Source: Flaccisagitta enflata
Taxonomy: Eukaryota > Chaetognatha > Sagittoidea > Aphragmophora
Direction: 5' to 3'
Assembly: GCA_965153355.1 (NCBI GenBank)
Contig: OZ231128.1
Coordinates: 20,274,001-20,338,000 of the forward strand
DNA: 64,000 nt
Under the pieces are notes generated by a model that was not told where the DNA came from, did no database searches, and saw only the letters and a program-made list of their open reading frames with translations. The first letter of the stretch is position 1. Every line of letters begins with the position of its first letter. Made by a program: the position numbers and the translations under genes. Positions 35,396 to 46,895 of this stretch are shown piece after piece.

Positions 35396-36657
35396 CATAT
35401 CTAACACCCCTTCCATAATTAGGCGAACTGGGATGAAAACACGCTGTTTAAGGGTTGATAAACAGGGGTATGATCAATTTAAACGATGTAAAACATCAAC
35501 ATCGGTAATTTTCATCATCATAATGCAATAAATGACTCAAAAATGTGAACGGCTATCTCATTATGAGCGCAATCATGCAAATTAGTGAAAGGTCACGTTA
35601 GGGCCCTCTCTCGCCGTGATTTCAATATGTCACCTTCTTTTCCTTAGCTTTTATTAGGCGACCTTCTTTGCCGCTCTCCCTCTGCGCCTTTGACTCTCCT
35701 GCGTCAACTAACCGCATTATGCGATATGTGGCATTTTTTTTTGCATCCCACTTTCTTAAAATGCTTGAAGGTATATCACTGTATGGCCTAATGTTAGTTA
35801 CTCGGAAAAAATGCCTCGGCATAGCGGCCCATACTGGGGGGTAGTATGGACCTTCCCCATCACATCCATACCAAGAGCCAAATGTTCTACTTGGAAATTA
35901 GGCCAAAATAGCCTAATATAGCCATTTCTCAGGTCATTTCTGCTCTTTCACAGGATTTTCGTTTTTTTTTCATATGACTGACTTTTTTTTCTAGAAATGA
36001 TGCCAACAGGTATTTCATTACCCTATGGGTACATGCCAGGCCAAAGCAAGAAAAAAATCAGGTCAAATTGATATTATGTCAATCTGACCTGATAATAATA
36101 ATATAATATGTCCTGATCTAAGGCATTTTTCAGGCCAAAAATCCATTTTATTGACTTTTAAACATTTAGAATAATTTTTCGAGCTTCTCCTCTCTGTTAC
36201 TGTTATCTTGCAATTCATCTACACTGAATGAAAACAATCCTGGCCTGGAAAGCCAAAATCTCAGGTCAAGATGAAGTAATTAGGCCAAATACTGTCATTT
36301 TACAGCCCTTAAATCTTTATCAGGAAAAATGAAACTTTGATAACTGATAAATGATCATATTTCCTTGAGAATTCATAACGTAAATTTTACACTCTTGTTT
36401 ACCCCCCCCCCTTACTCCCAGAATCTTAAACTGAAAACTAGGACAACCTTAATGGTGGCGTGCAGCAAGAGAATCAACTTTTATCCATAACCAAATATCT
36501 TCAAATAAAAGAAAATACATTTCATTGACATTGAATTCGATCTGTCATTGGAACTGGAAGGCAAATTAATAAAAAAATCATTACATAAATCATGACGTTT
36601 GGCGTAAGTGAATTTAGAAGGCGTTTTTGTCGATTTCGAATTTACTTCAGCCTTTGA

Positions 36658-36786
36658 GTGTTGTTGTTGTTGTTATTGTTATTGTTATTGTTGTTGCTGT
36701 TGCTGTTGTTGTTGTTGTTGATATTGTTGTTGTTATTGTTGTTGTTATTGTTGTTGTTATTGTTGTGGTTGTGGTTGTGGTTATGG

Positions 36787-36828
<42 letters not shown>

Positions 36829-36837
36829 CTGTTATTG
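36658..36837 (+). repeat. (TTG)n array
   Basis: About 180 bases of TTG with TTA and TGG variants. Confidence 0.95.
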
Positions 36838-36889
36838 TTAGCTAAGCACAATTGCACAGGATCTCACTCTAATTCTAAAAGCAATTTTT

Positions 36890-37063
36890 AGTCGCACGCT
36901 ACGCGACTACACCCCCCGTCGGTCGGTCAGTCCACTTTTTACTTTTTTGGCGTTTTTGAGCTTTTTGAGCATATGGCTCCTGCCCAGATGCCCTAGTGAC
37001 CTTCTCCAGCACTGCTCCTTCCCACCCGCACGCGACTAGGGTAGCTGTGTATCTGGCCTTGTT
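36890..37063 (-). mobile_element. Hairpin-family element, complete
   Basis: Hairpin AGTCGCACGCTACGCGACT, CCCCGTCGGTCGGTCAGTCC, ACTTTTTACTTTTTTGG, CCGCACGCGACT, then GTAGCTGTGTATCTGGCC and TTGTT. Confidence 0.8.
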
Positions 37064-37355
37064 GTAGACCAGGGTATTTGTAGCGAAGCCGAGTACGCAT
37101 TTGTTTGGTGAATAGTCCACAAGGCAGAAGAAAAAAACTGTCACTCCCTTACCAAACCTTCATGCCTGCACACAAGGCTTTCGCAGATAAAAAGACACAC
37201 TTTTTTGGCCATGTTAGGTCATTTTGACCTAATATCTACGCTACTCCATCCGCATGTATACCCATACAGAATAGCAGGTCGCCCAAGGGCAATATGTGGT
37301 CAGCGATACCCGTTGCCCTGCTTTGCTTGATTGGGAATTGCAGTGAGGGGAAGCA

Positions 37356-37449
37356 GGGCAGCGGCCCCGAAGGGGACGAAGTCCTGTAGAACACAGGGGG
37401 ACTTTCGTTTGTGTTCTACAGGACTTCATCCCCTTCGGGGCCGCTGCCC
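37356..37449. repeat. Near-perfect hairpin with 40-bp arms
   Basis: GGGCAGCGGCCCCGAAGGGG (37356) leads to GTTCTACAGGACTTCAT and CCCCTTCGGGGCCGCTGCCC (37430-37449). Arms 37356-37395 and 37410-37449 pair with one mismatch around a 14-base loop. These arms are the ends of the GGGCAGC element family; at 41163 and 41694 the same arms are about 500 bases apart. Confidence 0.9.
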
Positions 37450-37480
37450 ATAAAGCTTAGCTAAATGTTTTCAAATCCTT

Positions 37481-38153
37481 TTGGGCAGCAGCCCCAGAGG
37501 GGCCGATGATCTTTGATTCCACATAGGGCAATTTTCTGTGGTTTCCATCTGTCTGTCCATCCCCCCCCAGCCTCAAAACAGGCCTCCCAGACTGCAAATG
37601 AAGCCCTTTTGACCCCAAATAAAGCTTCTCAGACCCAAATCAGGCTTATCAGACCCCAAATCAGGCCTCTCAAATCCCAAATCAGGCCTTTCAGACCCCA
37701 AATTAGTTGTCTCCGACCCCAAGTCAGGCCTCTCAGACCCCAAATCAGGCCTCTCAGACCCCAAATCAGACCTCTAGACCCAAAATCAGACCTCCAGACC
37801 CAAAATCAGGCCTCTCAGACCTTAAATTAGACCTCTCAGACACCAAATCATGCCTCTCAGACCCCAAACCAGGCCTCTCAGACCCCAAATCAGACCTCTC
37901 AGATCCCAAATAAGGCTACTCAAACCCTAAATCAGGCCTTTCGGGCCCCTAATTAGACCCCTCAGACCCCAAATCAGGTCTTTCAGACCCCAAATCAAGC
38001 ATCTCAGGTCCCCAAACCAGCTTCTTAAACCAGAGAAAATTGCTCTTTGCGGAATCATGGGTCATCGGCCCCTCCAAGGCGGCTGCCCCTCTCATCATCT
38101 CATTCCCAAATACACTCAGGGGCTTAGGGGCATTGGGTACCGCTGACCATGTA
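37481..38153. mobile_element. GGGCAGC-family element with 21-bp minisatellite
   Basis: Begins GGGCAGCAGCCCCAGAGGGG and CCGATGATC. It contains about 20 copies of CCCCAAATCAGGCCTCTCAGA, then GGTCATCGGCCCCTCC and GGCGGCTGCCC, ending at GGGTACCGCTGACCATG. The inverted ends and internal tandem array match the copies at 6023 and 40921. Confidence 0.75.
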
Positions 38154-38775
38154 ACGCTTTTGCGTCTATTACTTTCTGAAATAGATTTTTTGCCTTAAAT
38201 CAGGCCACATTAGGTCAATTTGACCAGATTCTCTTCTTGCCTCGGCCCGGCATGTATGCATAGGTAATAAAATAAACGTTGTCATCAGTTCCGGAGAAAA
38301 AAAATTCACTCAAATGAAAAAAAAAATGTGAATTCCATGGTAGAGCCAAAATGACCTGAGAAATGGCCATATTAGGCCATTTTGGCCTAATTTCCAAGTA
38401 GAACATTTGGCTCTTGGTATGGATGTGATGGGGAGGGTCCATACTACCCCCCAGTATGGGCCGCTATGCCGAGGCATTTTTTCCGAGTAACTACCATTAG
38501 GCCATGCAGTGATATGTCTTCCTCTTTAAAACATTTTTCCCGTAGAAATTGGCAAAAATGTGACGCTGCACTTCCGGTAAAAGATCCTCCATCCCCCTCA
38601 ACATGCAGGAAAATCCCCAACATCGCTCTTCTGCGACAAAGTACTACGTCTTAGCTATCTCTGTGTCAAATTTCATCACTCTGAGGGCATTTTTACTATC
38701 CATTTGGGTCATTTTTTCCAGTTCGCTTAATTATGGAAGGGGTGTTATTTAGAAAAGCTGAATTTGAAGAACTAA

Positions 38776-38957
38776 AGTACTACGCGACTCTACACCTTGC
38801 TTTGTCGGTCCGTCCGTCGGTCCGTCCGTCACACTTTACTTTTTTTGGGTTTTAGCGGTCTCTGGCCTCACTGCTCCTGCAAAAATGATGAAGTGACCTC
38901 AAATACAGGCCCTGCCCACCCGCACGTGACTGGGGTAGCCGTGTATCCGGCCTTGTT
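38776..38957 (-). mobile_element. Hairpin-family element, complete
   Basis: AGTACTACGCGACT (damaged hairpin), TCGGTCCGTCCGTCGGTCCG, ACACTTTACTTTTTTTGGG, CCGCACGTGACTGGGG, then GTAGCCGTGTATCCGGCC and TTGTT. It lies 19 bases outside the 3.4-kb foldback element. Confidence 0.75.
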
Positions 38958-39662
38958 TTAAAAGAATTTGGTAGTGATTTATGAATAAGTAACTCATCAC
39001 TCACTGACTAATGACACTGATAATGCCATGTTACAAGCTGGAAACACCAGACTTGAGGGACAGAATACAGGGTTGATATTCACCTCAACATGATTGTGTC
39101 ATCACAAATATCAACAGTGACATAGAACATGGTTAAAGCACACGAAAAGGGAACAGTTAATCAAGGCTGAGCTATAAAAACGTTGAGACAGTGGAGAGGA
39201 ACATGAGATGTATATGATAGTATACAGTATGTCATCACTAGATTTACCTCATCATGAACATGTTACATGTTATGTGATCAGAACCATGACATTTTCATTG
39301 CAGTGTCAAGGCAAGTAATTTTGGTGAATTTCCAGTTCCTTTGTTCTGCATGCGACCCTCTTCCCCTTTGTTTTGGCCACTCTCAAAAGTCAAATCTGCC
39401 AATTCAGGCCATTTCACCCCTTCCAGCCTTAAAATCTTCTCCCTCAGAACACAGAGGAATTTTCGTTCGTTTGTCTTTCCTTTCATTCATCCCCCATCGG
39501 CCCTATCAGGCCACTTTGGCCTTAAATAAGGTCTTTCAGGCCTCAAATCATGTCTTTCAGGCCTCAGATCAGGCCTCTTGGGCCTTAATTGTAGCCTTAA
39601 ATGTGGCCTCTTAGTTCTTTTTTTTTTTTTTTTGTTCATTCGTTTGTTCTCCTATCCTTTTG

Positions 39663-39845
<183 letters not shown>

Positions 39846-40173
39846 TTCTTTCTTACTTTCTTTCTTTATTTTTCCTTTCTTTCTTTCTCTCTTTTTCTCT
39901 TTTCCTAACCTTTTCCTTGCCTTGATTCATTTTTTCTGTGATGTTTCTTACTTTTCCTCCAGTTTTTCTTTATTTCACTTTTTAAATGCGGACACGCGAC
40001 ACGCGACACGCTTTTCCAATCCAGTCTGAAATTCTATCGGTGTCTTTTACCATCAAATGTCGCACATGGCCAGCGAACATTAAGGAACTGAGCTCTCATT
40101 GAGTCAAAAGCCCCCGAGCTGCAGTACATACAATCGCAGCATTCATCTAGTCTACTGTCGGACGAGGAAAGAA

Positions 40174-40290
40174 ACAAGGCCAAGTAGGCCAATAAGGTGC
40201 GACGTGTGGATCGTCGAACGAATGCGTTACCCGACAGACCGACAGACCAACGGACACAGCCAGTTATAGAGGTGCTTTGTCGCACCTAAG
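40174..40290 (+). mobile_element. Hairpin-family element, short form, tag AGGTGCGAC
   Basis: ACAAGGCCAAGTAGGCCAAT, tag AGGTGCGAC, GATCGTCGAACGAATGCGTT, ACCGACAGACCGACAGACC, CAGCCAGTTATAGAGG and hairpin AGGTGCTTTGTCGCACCT. The copies at 49754 and 56234 belong to the same 120-130 bp subfamily. Confidence 0.85.
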
Positions 40291-40346
40291 AAGATTAAAG
40301 TAAAAAGTTACTCTTCATCGAATGAAAGAGAGTTTAGTAAATATAT

Positions 40347-40382
40347 ACAAGGCCAGGTAGGCCAACGATGCGTCCTCTTTGA
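40347..40382 (+). mobile_element. Hairpin-family 5' end, tag GATGCGTCCTC
   Basis: ACAAGGCCAGGTAGGCCAAC followed by GATGCGTCCTC, without a nearby hairpin end. The hairpin at 51895-51910 contains GAGGACGCATC, the exact inverse of this 11-nt tag. Confidence 0.6.
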
Positions 40383-40488
40383 ATGAACGTTTTTTATAGA
40401 TAAATGAATGTTTTTTTTTATGAAAGAGTGTCATTTGTGAATGAATAAATAATTCAATGAATGAATTACTAGATGTATCACCCCTTGT

Positions 40489-40815
40489 AAGGGACATGTT
40501 ACAAGTATTTGAGAGGGGACACCTTCCAATTTTTTCACATTCTACTCCTAAAGGGTCCCCTGCATATGGGAAAACCGTCCCAAAAAAAATTTAGCTCTAA
40601 CTTTTTTTTCAATTTCTTTTTTTTGTAGGTGGGTGGTACAGACCATTTCTAACCTTTTCCATCTGAAAAAGGTAACTTCTAAAGCTTATATCTCCTTAAC
40701 GAATTAAGCAATTAAGCTCAACTTGAGCTCATTTTAAAGAGCAGACACAGCTCTTCAAAATGAGCCCAAGACGAGCTCAATTGCTCTATTCGTTTAGGAG
40801 CAACAGTCCTTCAAA
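40489..40815. repeat. Left copy of an 11-kb-spaced inverted repeat
   Basis: GGACATGTTACAAGTATTTG, GTCCCCTGCATATGGGAAAA and AAAGAGCAGACACAGCTCTT recur inverted at 51445-51772. A looser relative is at 43490-43870. No ORF. Confidence 0.75.
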
Positions 40816-40920
40816 GTTGATATTATTTTCAGAAAAATGATACTTTGAGAGCTTCTGTCTTCTAAACAAATTTAGCTACAGAGCCCAGAATGGTCGCATT
40901 TAAAAGAATTTAAACTGCTA

Positions 40921-41935
40921 TTTGGGCAGCGACTCCAAAGGGGCCAATGACTTATGCTTTCACACATGAGGGAAATTTTTCCTCTTCTGTCCACCCTCCC
41001 CCAAAATTCAAATCAAAGCCCCTGGGCTCAAATCCCAACTTTTAGGCCTAAATCCCAGTCTTGAAGCCCAAATCCCAGCCTTGAGGCCAAAATTCCAGTT
41101 TTGAGGCTTAAATCCAAGGCATGAGGCCCAAATTATAGTCTTGATACCCAACGCCTAGTCTTTTGGGCAGCGGCCCCAAAAGAAACGAAGTCCTGTACAA
41201 CACAGTGGGACTTTTGTTTGTTCGTGTATTTGATTGTTCATGTGTTTGTCTATTTGTCTTCCCACCATCAGGCCTCTCAGGCCTAAAATCTGCCCTCTCA
41301 GACCCATAATCCACCCACTTGAGCCTAAAATCCGCCCACTTGGGCCTGAAATCTGCTCCTTAAGTCCTGAGATCTGTTCCCTCAGGCTTGAAATCATCTA
41401 TCTCAGACCTGAAATCTGTCCCTTAAAGCCTGAAATCTGCCTATTTCAGCCTGAAATCTTACCTCCCAAGCATCTAATCAACCTTTTCAGGCATCCATCA
41501 TCCCTCTCAGGCCTCAAATCTGGCTTCTCAGGCCTCAAATCAGCCCTTGGAGGCTTCACTTTAGCCATCTCAGGCTTCAAATTAGCCATCTCAGGCCTCA
41601 AAGCATCCCTCATAGAACCCCTGTGGCCTCAAAGCATCCCTCACAGAACCCCTGTGTTCTACAGGACTTCATCTCCTTTGGGGCTGCTGCCCTGCTTCCC
41701 TTCACTCCAAATTACAATCATGCAAAGCAGGGCAATGGGTATCGCTGACCACATATTGTCCTTCGATGATCAGTTCAACCAAGTTTTTGCCTGAAGAACC
41801 AAATTTTAGCCTAATGGCCAAAAGACCTCCTAAATCTCCTCATCAGTCAGCATAGGTCATCAGTCCCTTCGGGGCCGCTGCCCCCCTCACCATCATATCC
41901 CCAGATACACTTAAGGACATCAGGTACCGCTGCAT
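40921..41935. mobile_element. GGGCAGC-family element, host of a nested copy
   Basis: Left end GGGCAGCGACTCCAAAGGGG and a CCCAAATCCCAGCCTTGAGG array; right end AGGTCATCAGTCCCTTCGGG, GCCGCTGCCC and GGTACCGCTG. Another family member (41163-41755) sits inside, so the outer copy is older. Confidence 0.65.
41163..41755. mobile_element. GGGCAGC-family element, nested copy
   Basis: GGGCAGCGGCCCCAAAAGAA, GAAGTCCTGTACAACACAG, an array of 20-21 bp (CTCAGGCCTGAAATCTGCCC), then GTTCTACAGGACTTCATC, GGGGCTGCTGCCC and GGGTATCGCTGACCA. Its end sequences form the collapsed hairpin at 37356. Confidence 0.75.
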
Positions 41936-42524
41936 TTCTGGTTGAAAATGAATTTAGAGGTAGAAAAAGATTGAATAAATGATTTGGAAAAAAGTTGAAG
42001 AATACCTTCGGCTTTTTAAGACCTGCGGAGGAATTTGGTTTTCCCTTTTTCCTGTGAGATTTTTGAGAAAGTTTGTGCTTTTTTCAGGCCGAACAAGCCT
42101 ATGTATGAAATTAACAGCTTAAAAAGAGCTAATTCTCCTCTTTCAGATGACGCCAAGCAGAATTCTGTGCGATCAATACTTTTGGAGCTATGAATTTTTA
42201 AATCTTTTTTTATTTTTCCGCATTTTTCACGTTTTCCCAAAAAATGAGGAATCGAGTTAGTTGAAGTTTGTTTGAACTTTAAAATATCCTAAGTGATAAT
42301 TGTGCATCCTGGCAGCACAGTCTCTCTCTCATTTCAACACCGGACTCTATGAGAGGCTTTCTGTCAGTCCATCCATCGGTCTATTGGTCCGTCTGTCTGT
42401 CCAAGGGGAAAAGTGGAAAAACAAGCGATCTAGATACTTGTGTGTGGGGGTTGGGGTGTGGATGGGGTTGGATGCCCCTGTCCACAACGATATTGATACC
42501 CTGTGTTACATGTTTTTCTCTGTT

Positions 42525-42562
42525 TTTCTTTCTGTCTCTCTCCCCCTGTCTCTCTCTCCCCC

Positions 42563-42597
<35 letters not shown>

Positions 42598-42695
42598 TTC
42601 TCTTTCTCTTTCTCTCTCTCTCTCTCTCTCTCTGTCTCTGTCTCTCTCTCTCTCTTTCTCTCTTTCTTTCTCTCTCTTCCTCTTTCTCTCAGCAT
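42525..42695 (+). repeat. Degenerate CT/CTGT array with a hairpin-family remnant
   Basis: CTCTCT and CTGTCTGT blocks to 42695. Upstream, ACTCTATGAGAGGCTTTCTG and GTCCGTCTGTCTGTCC (42345-42402) look like a decayed hairpin-family head. Confidence 0.7.
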
Positions 42696-43149
42696 TTACG
42701 ACTTTTTTCCTTCGGCGATTAGCCGCCTTTATTGGTAAAACTAGTTGGGCTTGATACTGGATTCCAACAGCCCTTTCAGATTCTGCGCCATACACTTATA
42801 GTTTGCCCTCTTCTTTTTTGATGAGAAAATTGTGAATGCAGTTGGTGAATCATTTGGCGTTCACCAATTTCAGGAGGAACTGTTGGTGGGCGGTGGCGCA
42901 TTTGCTGACTCCCAAATATGCACATCTTGCCATCTTTCATCCCCATTTCACCATCGCAATAAAAGCAACCAAATTTTGCCCCACTGCATTGGATATTTTA
43001 AGCAATATGCACTCTTTTATACAGTTATATTTAGGGATGTGGAAACGGTCGATTTTAATGCCGCTTCCACAGCTTCCGCTTCCGCTTCCGCTTTCATTTT
43101 GCAGTTCAAATACTAGTAGCTATCCCACCCACCAAATTGGAAGCGGTCA

Positions 43150-43245
43150 ATTGCTTCCACATCCCTAGTTATATTTATGGACCTACCAATGAACAGATTG
43201 ACAGATGGATTGTCAAAGCCTCTTTTAGTCGCTATATCGCGACAA
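43150..43245 (+). mobile_element. Hairpin-family 3' remnant
   Basis: GATTGACAGATGGATTGTCA, AAGCCTCTTTT and hairpin AGTCGCTATATCGCGAC. The 5' part is not recognisable. Confidence 0.45.
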
Positions 43246-43249
43246 AGAA

Positions 43250-44540
43250 CACTCTGACCTTTCATTATTTATTATTCAAACGCATTTTGGTCGCCAAACA
43301 AAACACTTCTCAAAATTCTACCAAAACACTTTCAATACTCTATCTTTCAGTATCATTAATGGATATAGCAGTAGCATTCTGATCATTCTCATTTTGAAAA
43401 GCTGTCATTGCTGTTTCAAACACAATCAATCTTGGGTCTTTAGCTCATTACATCAAATTAGGCTATGGACCTCAACTTAGGCTCAAGGTTTCAAAGTTGG
43501 AAGGTTTTTTTTGCCATTTTCTGAATAGGACATCAAATTTATAAGGCTGTTGCTCCCTAATAAATTGACAAATTTTCCTGAGCTTAGGCTCATTTTTAAA
43601 AGCTGAAAAGAGCTGAGCTTGCTCTTTTGTCAATTCATTAATTTGGTTAGAAGATAAATGCTTTAAAAGTTACCTGCTCTTGGTAGAAAAGGCTTCCACT
43701 CTGGAGGACTGTTGCCCCTGAAGGACTTGAGCAATTGAGCTAAACTTAGGCTCATTAGAAAGAATTTTCTCTGCTTTTTAAAATGAGCCCAAGTTGAGTT
43801 ATGTAGCTCAAATTGTTTAGAAGATACAAGCTCTCAAAGTTAAAATGTTTTTTTTTCATTTTTCTGAAAATATTACACACAGGAGTATCTTTTCTGAGAC
43901 TGCATACAGTGGTCGACATATGACTATTTTGAAACCTTTCATTTTATAAAAGTTGGGTCTCGTAGAAGTTGATAGGTCATGATTTTATTCTATGCGGACT
44001 AATTTAAGTCAATGAAAATGAGCTTTGAAGTATTACTCAAAATATCAAAAGCGTGCCTAGCAGTCTTCCCAAAATAGAAAAATTTTGTGGGACTAGGTTT
44101 TTAGTTGTACCAGACCTGTCTTACATCTCACCGAGTTACAGTGCTGTCGGCCATGTGGTTGCAGAGATCTTGATTACCCCCACCAGGTGTCGACCAACGG
44201 TAATGTAAATGGGTGTGAACGATGACTTCTTTTTTTTTGGACCGTGTTACCCCATCTCTTTAACATATTCTACGGACGAATGCGGCTTCTCGTCGCTTTG
44301 GTCGTAATTGCGCCTTTTTTTGACTCTTTGTTTCATTTTGGTGAACTCTTTGTTTCTTCCAGTATTGTGTAAAGATTCTATTATCAGCCTGATTTTTACT
44401 TGCCCTCTGCTTCGATTGAGAGGAATGATAAGAAGTTATGTCAATGTGTCAAAGTCAGAGACATTGTAATATGGAAGATGTCAATTGTACTAGGTAAGAT
44501 CGGGCAGCAAAAATGACATGGAAAGTTCAGGAAATGTTTT
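43250..44540. other. Sequence with diffuse repeats, no gene
   Basis: 43490-43870 carries two diverged copies of the GAGCTTAGGCTCATTTTTAA / AATTGAGCT motif found at 40680 and 51500. The rest shows nothing recognisable. Confidence 0.5.
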
Positions 44541-44779
44541 TAGGCGCTTGCTACGTAACACTATCAGCGACATTTTGGTTGGTCCGTCCGTCCATCCATC
44601 TGTCCGTCGAAAGAACAAAAGAACGAAAGAACAAACGAAATAAAAAAAAGACAGAGGGAAAAAAGGAATAAAGGAAAATGAGATAAAAACATTTCTATGA
44701 TTTTTCATTCTAGAACGACCAAACAACCGACAAACCGACAGTCCCGCTCTTCAAGACCTAACCATAACTAAATATGATG

Positions 44780-45125
44780 ATGAAGAAGGAAAGAAGGAAA
44801 GAAAGAAGGAAAGAAAGAGGGAAAGAAAGAATGAAAGAAGGAAGGAAAGAAAGAAAGAAGAATGAAAGAAGGAGAGAAAAAAAGAAGGAAAAAAAGAAGG
44901 AAAGAAAGAAAGACGGAAAGAAAGAAGGAAAGAAAGAAAGGAGAGAAAGAATGAAGGAATGAAAGAATGAAGGAAAGAAAGAATGAAGGAAAGAAAGAAA
45001 GAAGGAAAGAAAGAAAGAAGAAAAGAAAGAAAGAAGGAAAGAAAGAAGGAAAGAAAGAAAGAAAGAAAGAAGGAAAGAAAGAAGGAAAGAAAGAAAGAAA
45101 GAAAAAGAAAGAAAGAAAGACAAAG
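44780..45125 (+). repeat. GAAA/GGAA polypurine array
   Basis: About 345 bases of mixed AAAG and GGAA units, purine only on this strand. ORFs are artefacts. A hairpin-family head fragment (GGCGCTTGCTACGTAAC, GGTCCGTCCGTCCATCC) lies before it at 44543-44611. Confidence 0.95.
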
Positions 45126-45363
45126 AAACACAACGAAAGACAAAGAAAACCAGTTAAATAGCAGAGGAAACAAAAATCCCGCAAAAATTGCCCGTGAACG
45201 CCGAAAAAGCAAAGTGCAACCGACCAAGTGACGTATAGCGGGTCAAAGTCGCGTGCACGGGTGGGGGGGCAATAAACTGGAAGAATATGGTAACCCAACA
45301 TCGGGCTTTGATGTGTTTTATCATTTACAATAATTTTGAAAAAGAAATGTAATGGGGCAGGCT

Positions 45364-45368
<5 letters not shown>

Positions 45369-45438
<70 letters not shown>
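45369..45438 (+). repeat. (GA)n microsatellite
   Basis: About 70 bases of GA. Confidence 0.95.
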
Positions 45439-45439
<1 letters not shown>

Positions 45440-45585
45440 AAAAATCCCGCGTGAACAGGAACGACACGAGTTATGTCTGAAGCAAAAAGAATTTCCTTTC
45501 AGATCATTTCCACAATAAACCGGCCCAGCTAAAATACTTGATATAAAAGGCAAAAAAATTGTTTTTATTATGTCATTCCTTTTTT

Positions 45586-45800
45586 AGTCGCGTGCTACGT
45601 GACTCTACACCCTGCTTTGTTGGTCCATCTGTCGGTCCATTGGTCTGTCCGTTGGTCTGTCTATCTGTCCGTCACACTTTACTTTTTCTGGGTTTTTGCA
45701 GTCTCTGACCTCACTGCTCATGCCCAAATGATGCATTGACCTCAATTACGGCCCCTGCCCATCTGCACACGACTGGGGTAGCCGTGTATTTGGCCTGGTT
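45586..45800 (-). mobile_element. Hairpin-family element, complete
   Basis: Hairpin AGTCGCGTGCTACGTGACT, nine GTCC/GTCT-like units, ACACTTTACTTTTTCTGGG, CTGCACACGACTGGGG, then GTAGCCGTGTATTTGGCC and TGGTT. Confidence 0.8.
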
Positions 45801-45804
45801 TATG

Positions 45805-46560
45805 ATGGAAGCTGTTGTAATACATTACCTGGGATTCAGTGCTTAGCTAATATCCTCCATACTTAAGATTTTGATAGGCTATGTAAAAAAAAATAGGCCA
45901 AAATCACCCCCATTTTATGTCACACTGGTGTCACACTCAAAACCACTGTAATAAAGACATCAAAAAAACATTAAGCCTACCTAACTATTGGTCATTTTTG
46001 TTGAATGGCAATCCTGAAAGAAGAAATATATATTTTTTAGTGACCAGTTGTCATCTACTGAGAAATTTTTTTTTCTATAATTGATTTGTCCAAAATTATG
46101 TTTTATTTGATTTTGATATATAGTAGTATACTATACTTTAAATGTCAATAGCTTAGGTATCATTGAAAATTTCTTTTTTCCCCCTTTAATACAGACATAA
46201 CTCAAGTTACATGCAAAATTTCAGGCCTAAATGTCAATTCTAGCGGGAGATATTGATTTTTAACATATTGTTAACATATTGTTACACTTATGTTACTCTT
46301 ATTATGATAGAGATAAACATAGTTGAATAAATTTTAAGTATTTGAATATTTTTTTTCTATATGATCTAAAAAAGTATCAAATTCTGAGCGTAGGGCTCAA
46401 ATTTCAAGCTGTTTGGTGCAACTATTATGTAATTATAACATTTTTATCACTGTTAATGAACTCAGACGCCAAATTCCCGCCAGCCTAGTTTTTTTGTGGA
46501 AACTGCCTTTCACGCCGTCAATATGGCATATCACTGACAAAATATAATTTGCAGCCTCTT
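45805..46560. other. AT-rich sequence, nothing recognised
   Basis: No repeats of known class and no supported ORF. Confidence 0.55.
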
Positions 46561-46589
46561 GGATTCAAAATTAAACCTGAAAAAAAATT

Positions 46590-46895
46590 TTGACCACAAA
46601 GTCCACAATTTTGATCACAGAGACTATGATAATGACCACAGAGACTGTGATTGCGACCACAGAGACCACAATTGTGACTTAAGAAGCCACAATCTTGACC
46701 ACAGACCACAATCTTGACCGCAGTGACCATGGTAGTAACCCAGACACCGCGATCATGACCACAGAGCTTAAAATCATTTCCACAAAGACCTCATTTGAGA
46801 CCACAGAGACCACAATCATGACCACGGATTCCATGATTGTAACCACAGCGACCCAAATTTTGACCATCAAAGCCACAATTTTGGCCAAAGAGATC
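46590..46895 (+). repeat. GACCACAGAGACCACAAT minisatellite, block 1
   Basis: About 15 diverged 18-20 bp units of CACAGAGACCACAATCATGA. Both strands are open as Val/Thr/Cys repeats; not a gene. Confidence 0.85.

Larger units (their letters stand above)
35401..38757. mobile_element. Long foldback/TIR element (3.4 kb) with nested insertions
   Basis: ACACCCCTTCCATAATTAGG at 35405 recurs inverted at about 38728-38750. The arms continue with GCCTCGGCATAGCGGCCCAT (35812), CCAAATGTTCTACTTGGAAA (35878) and ATGCCAGGCCAAAGC (36030), all inverted at 38210-38480. Arms are therefore roughly 550-690 bp. The middle holds a (TTG)n array, a hairpin-family copy and GGGCAGCGGCCCC-type units. No transposase is visible. 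Confidence 0.7.
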
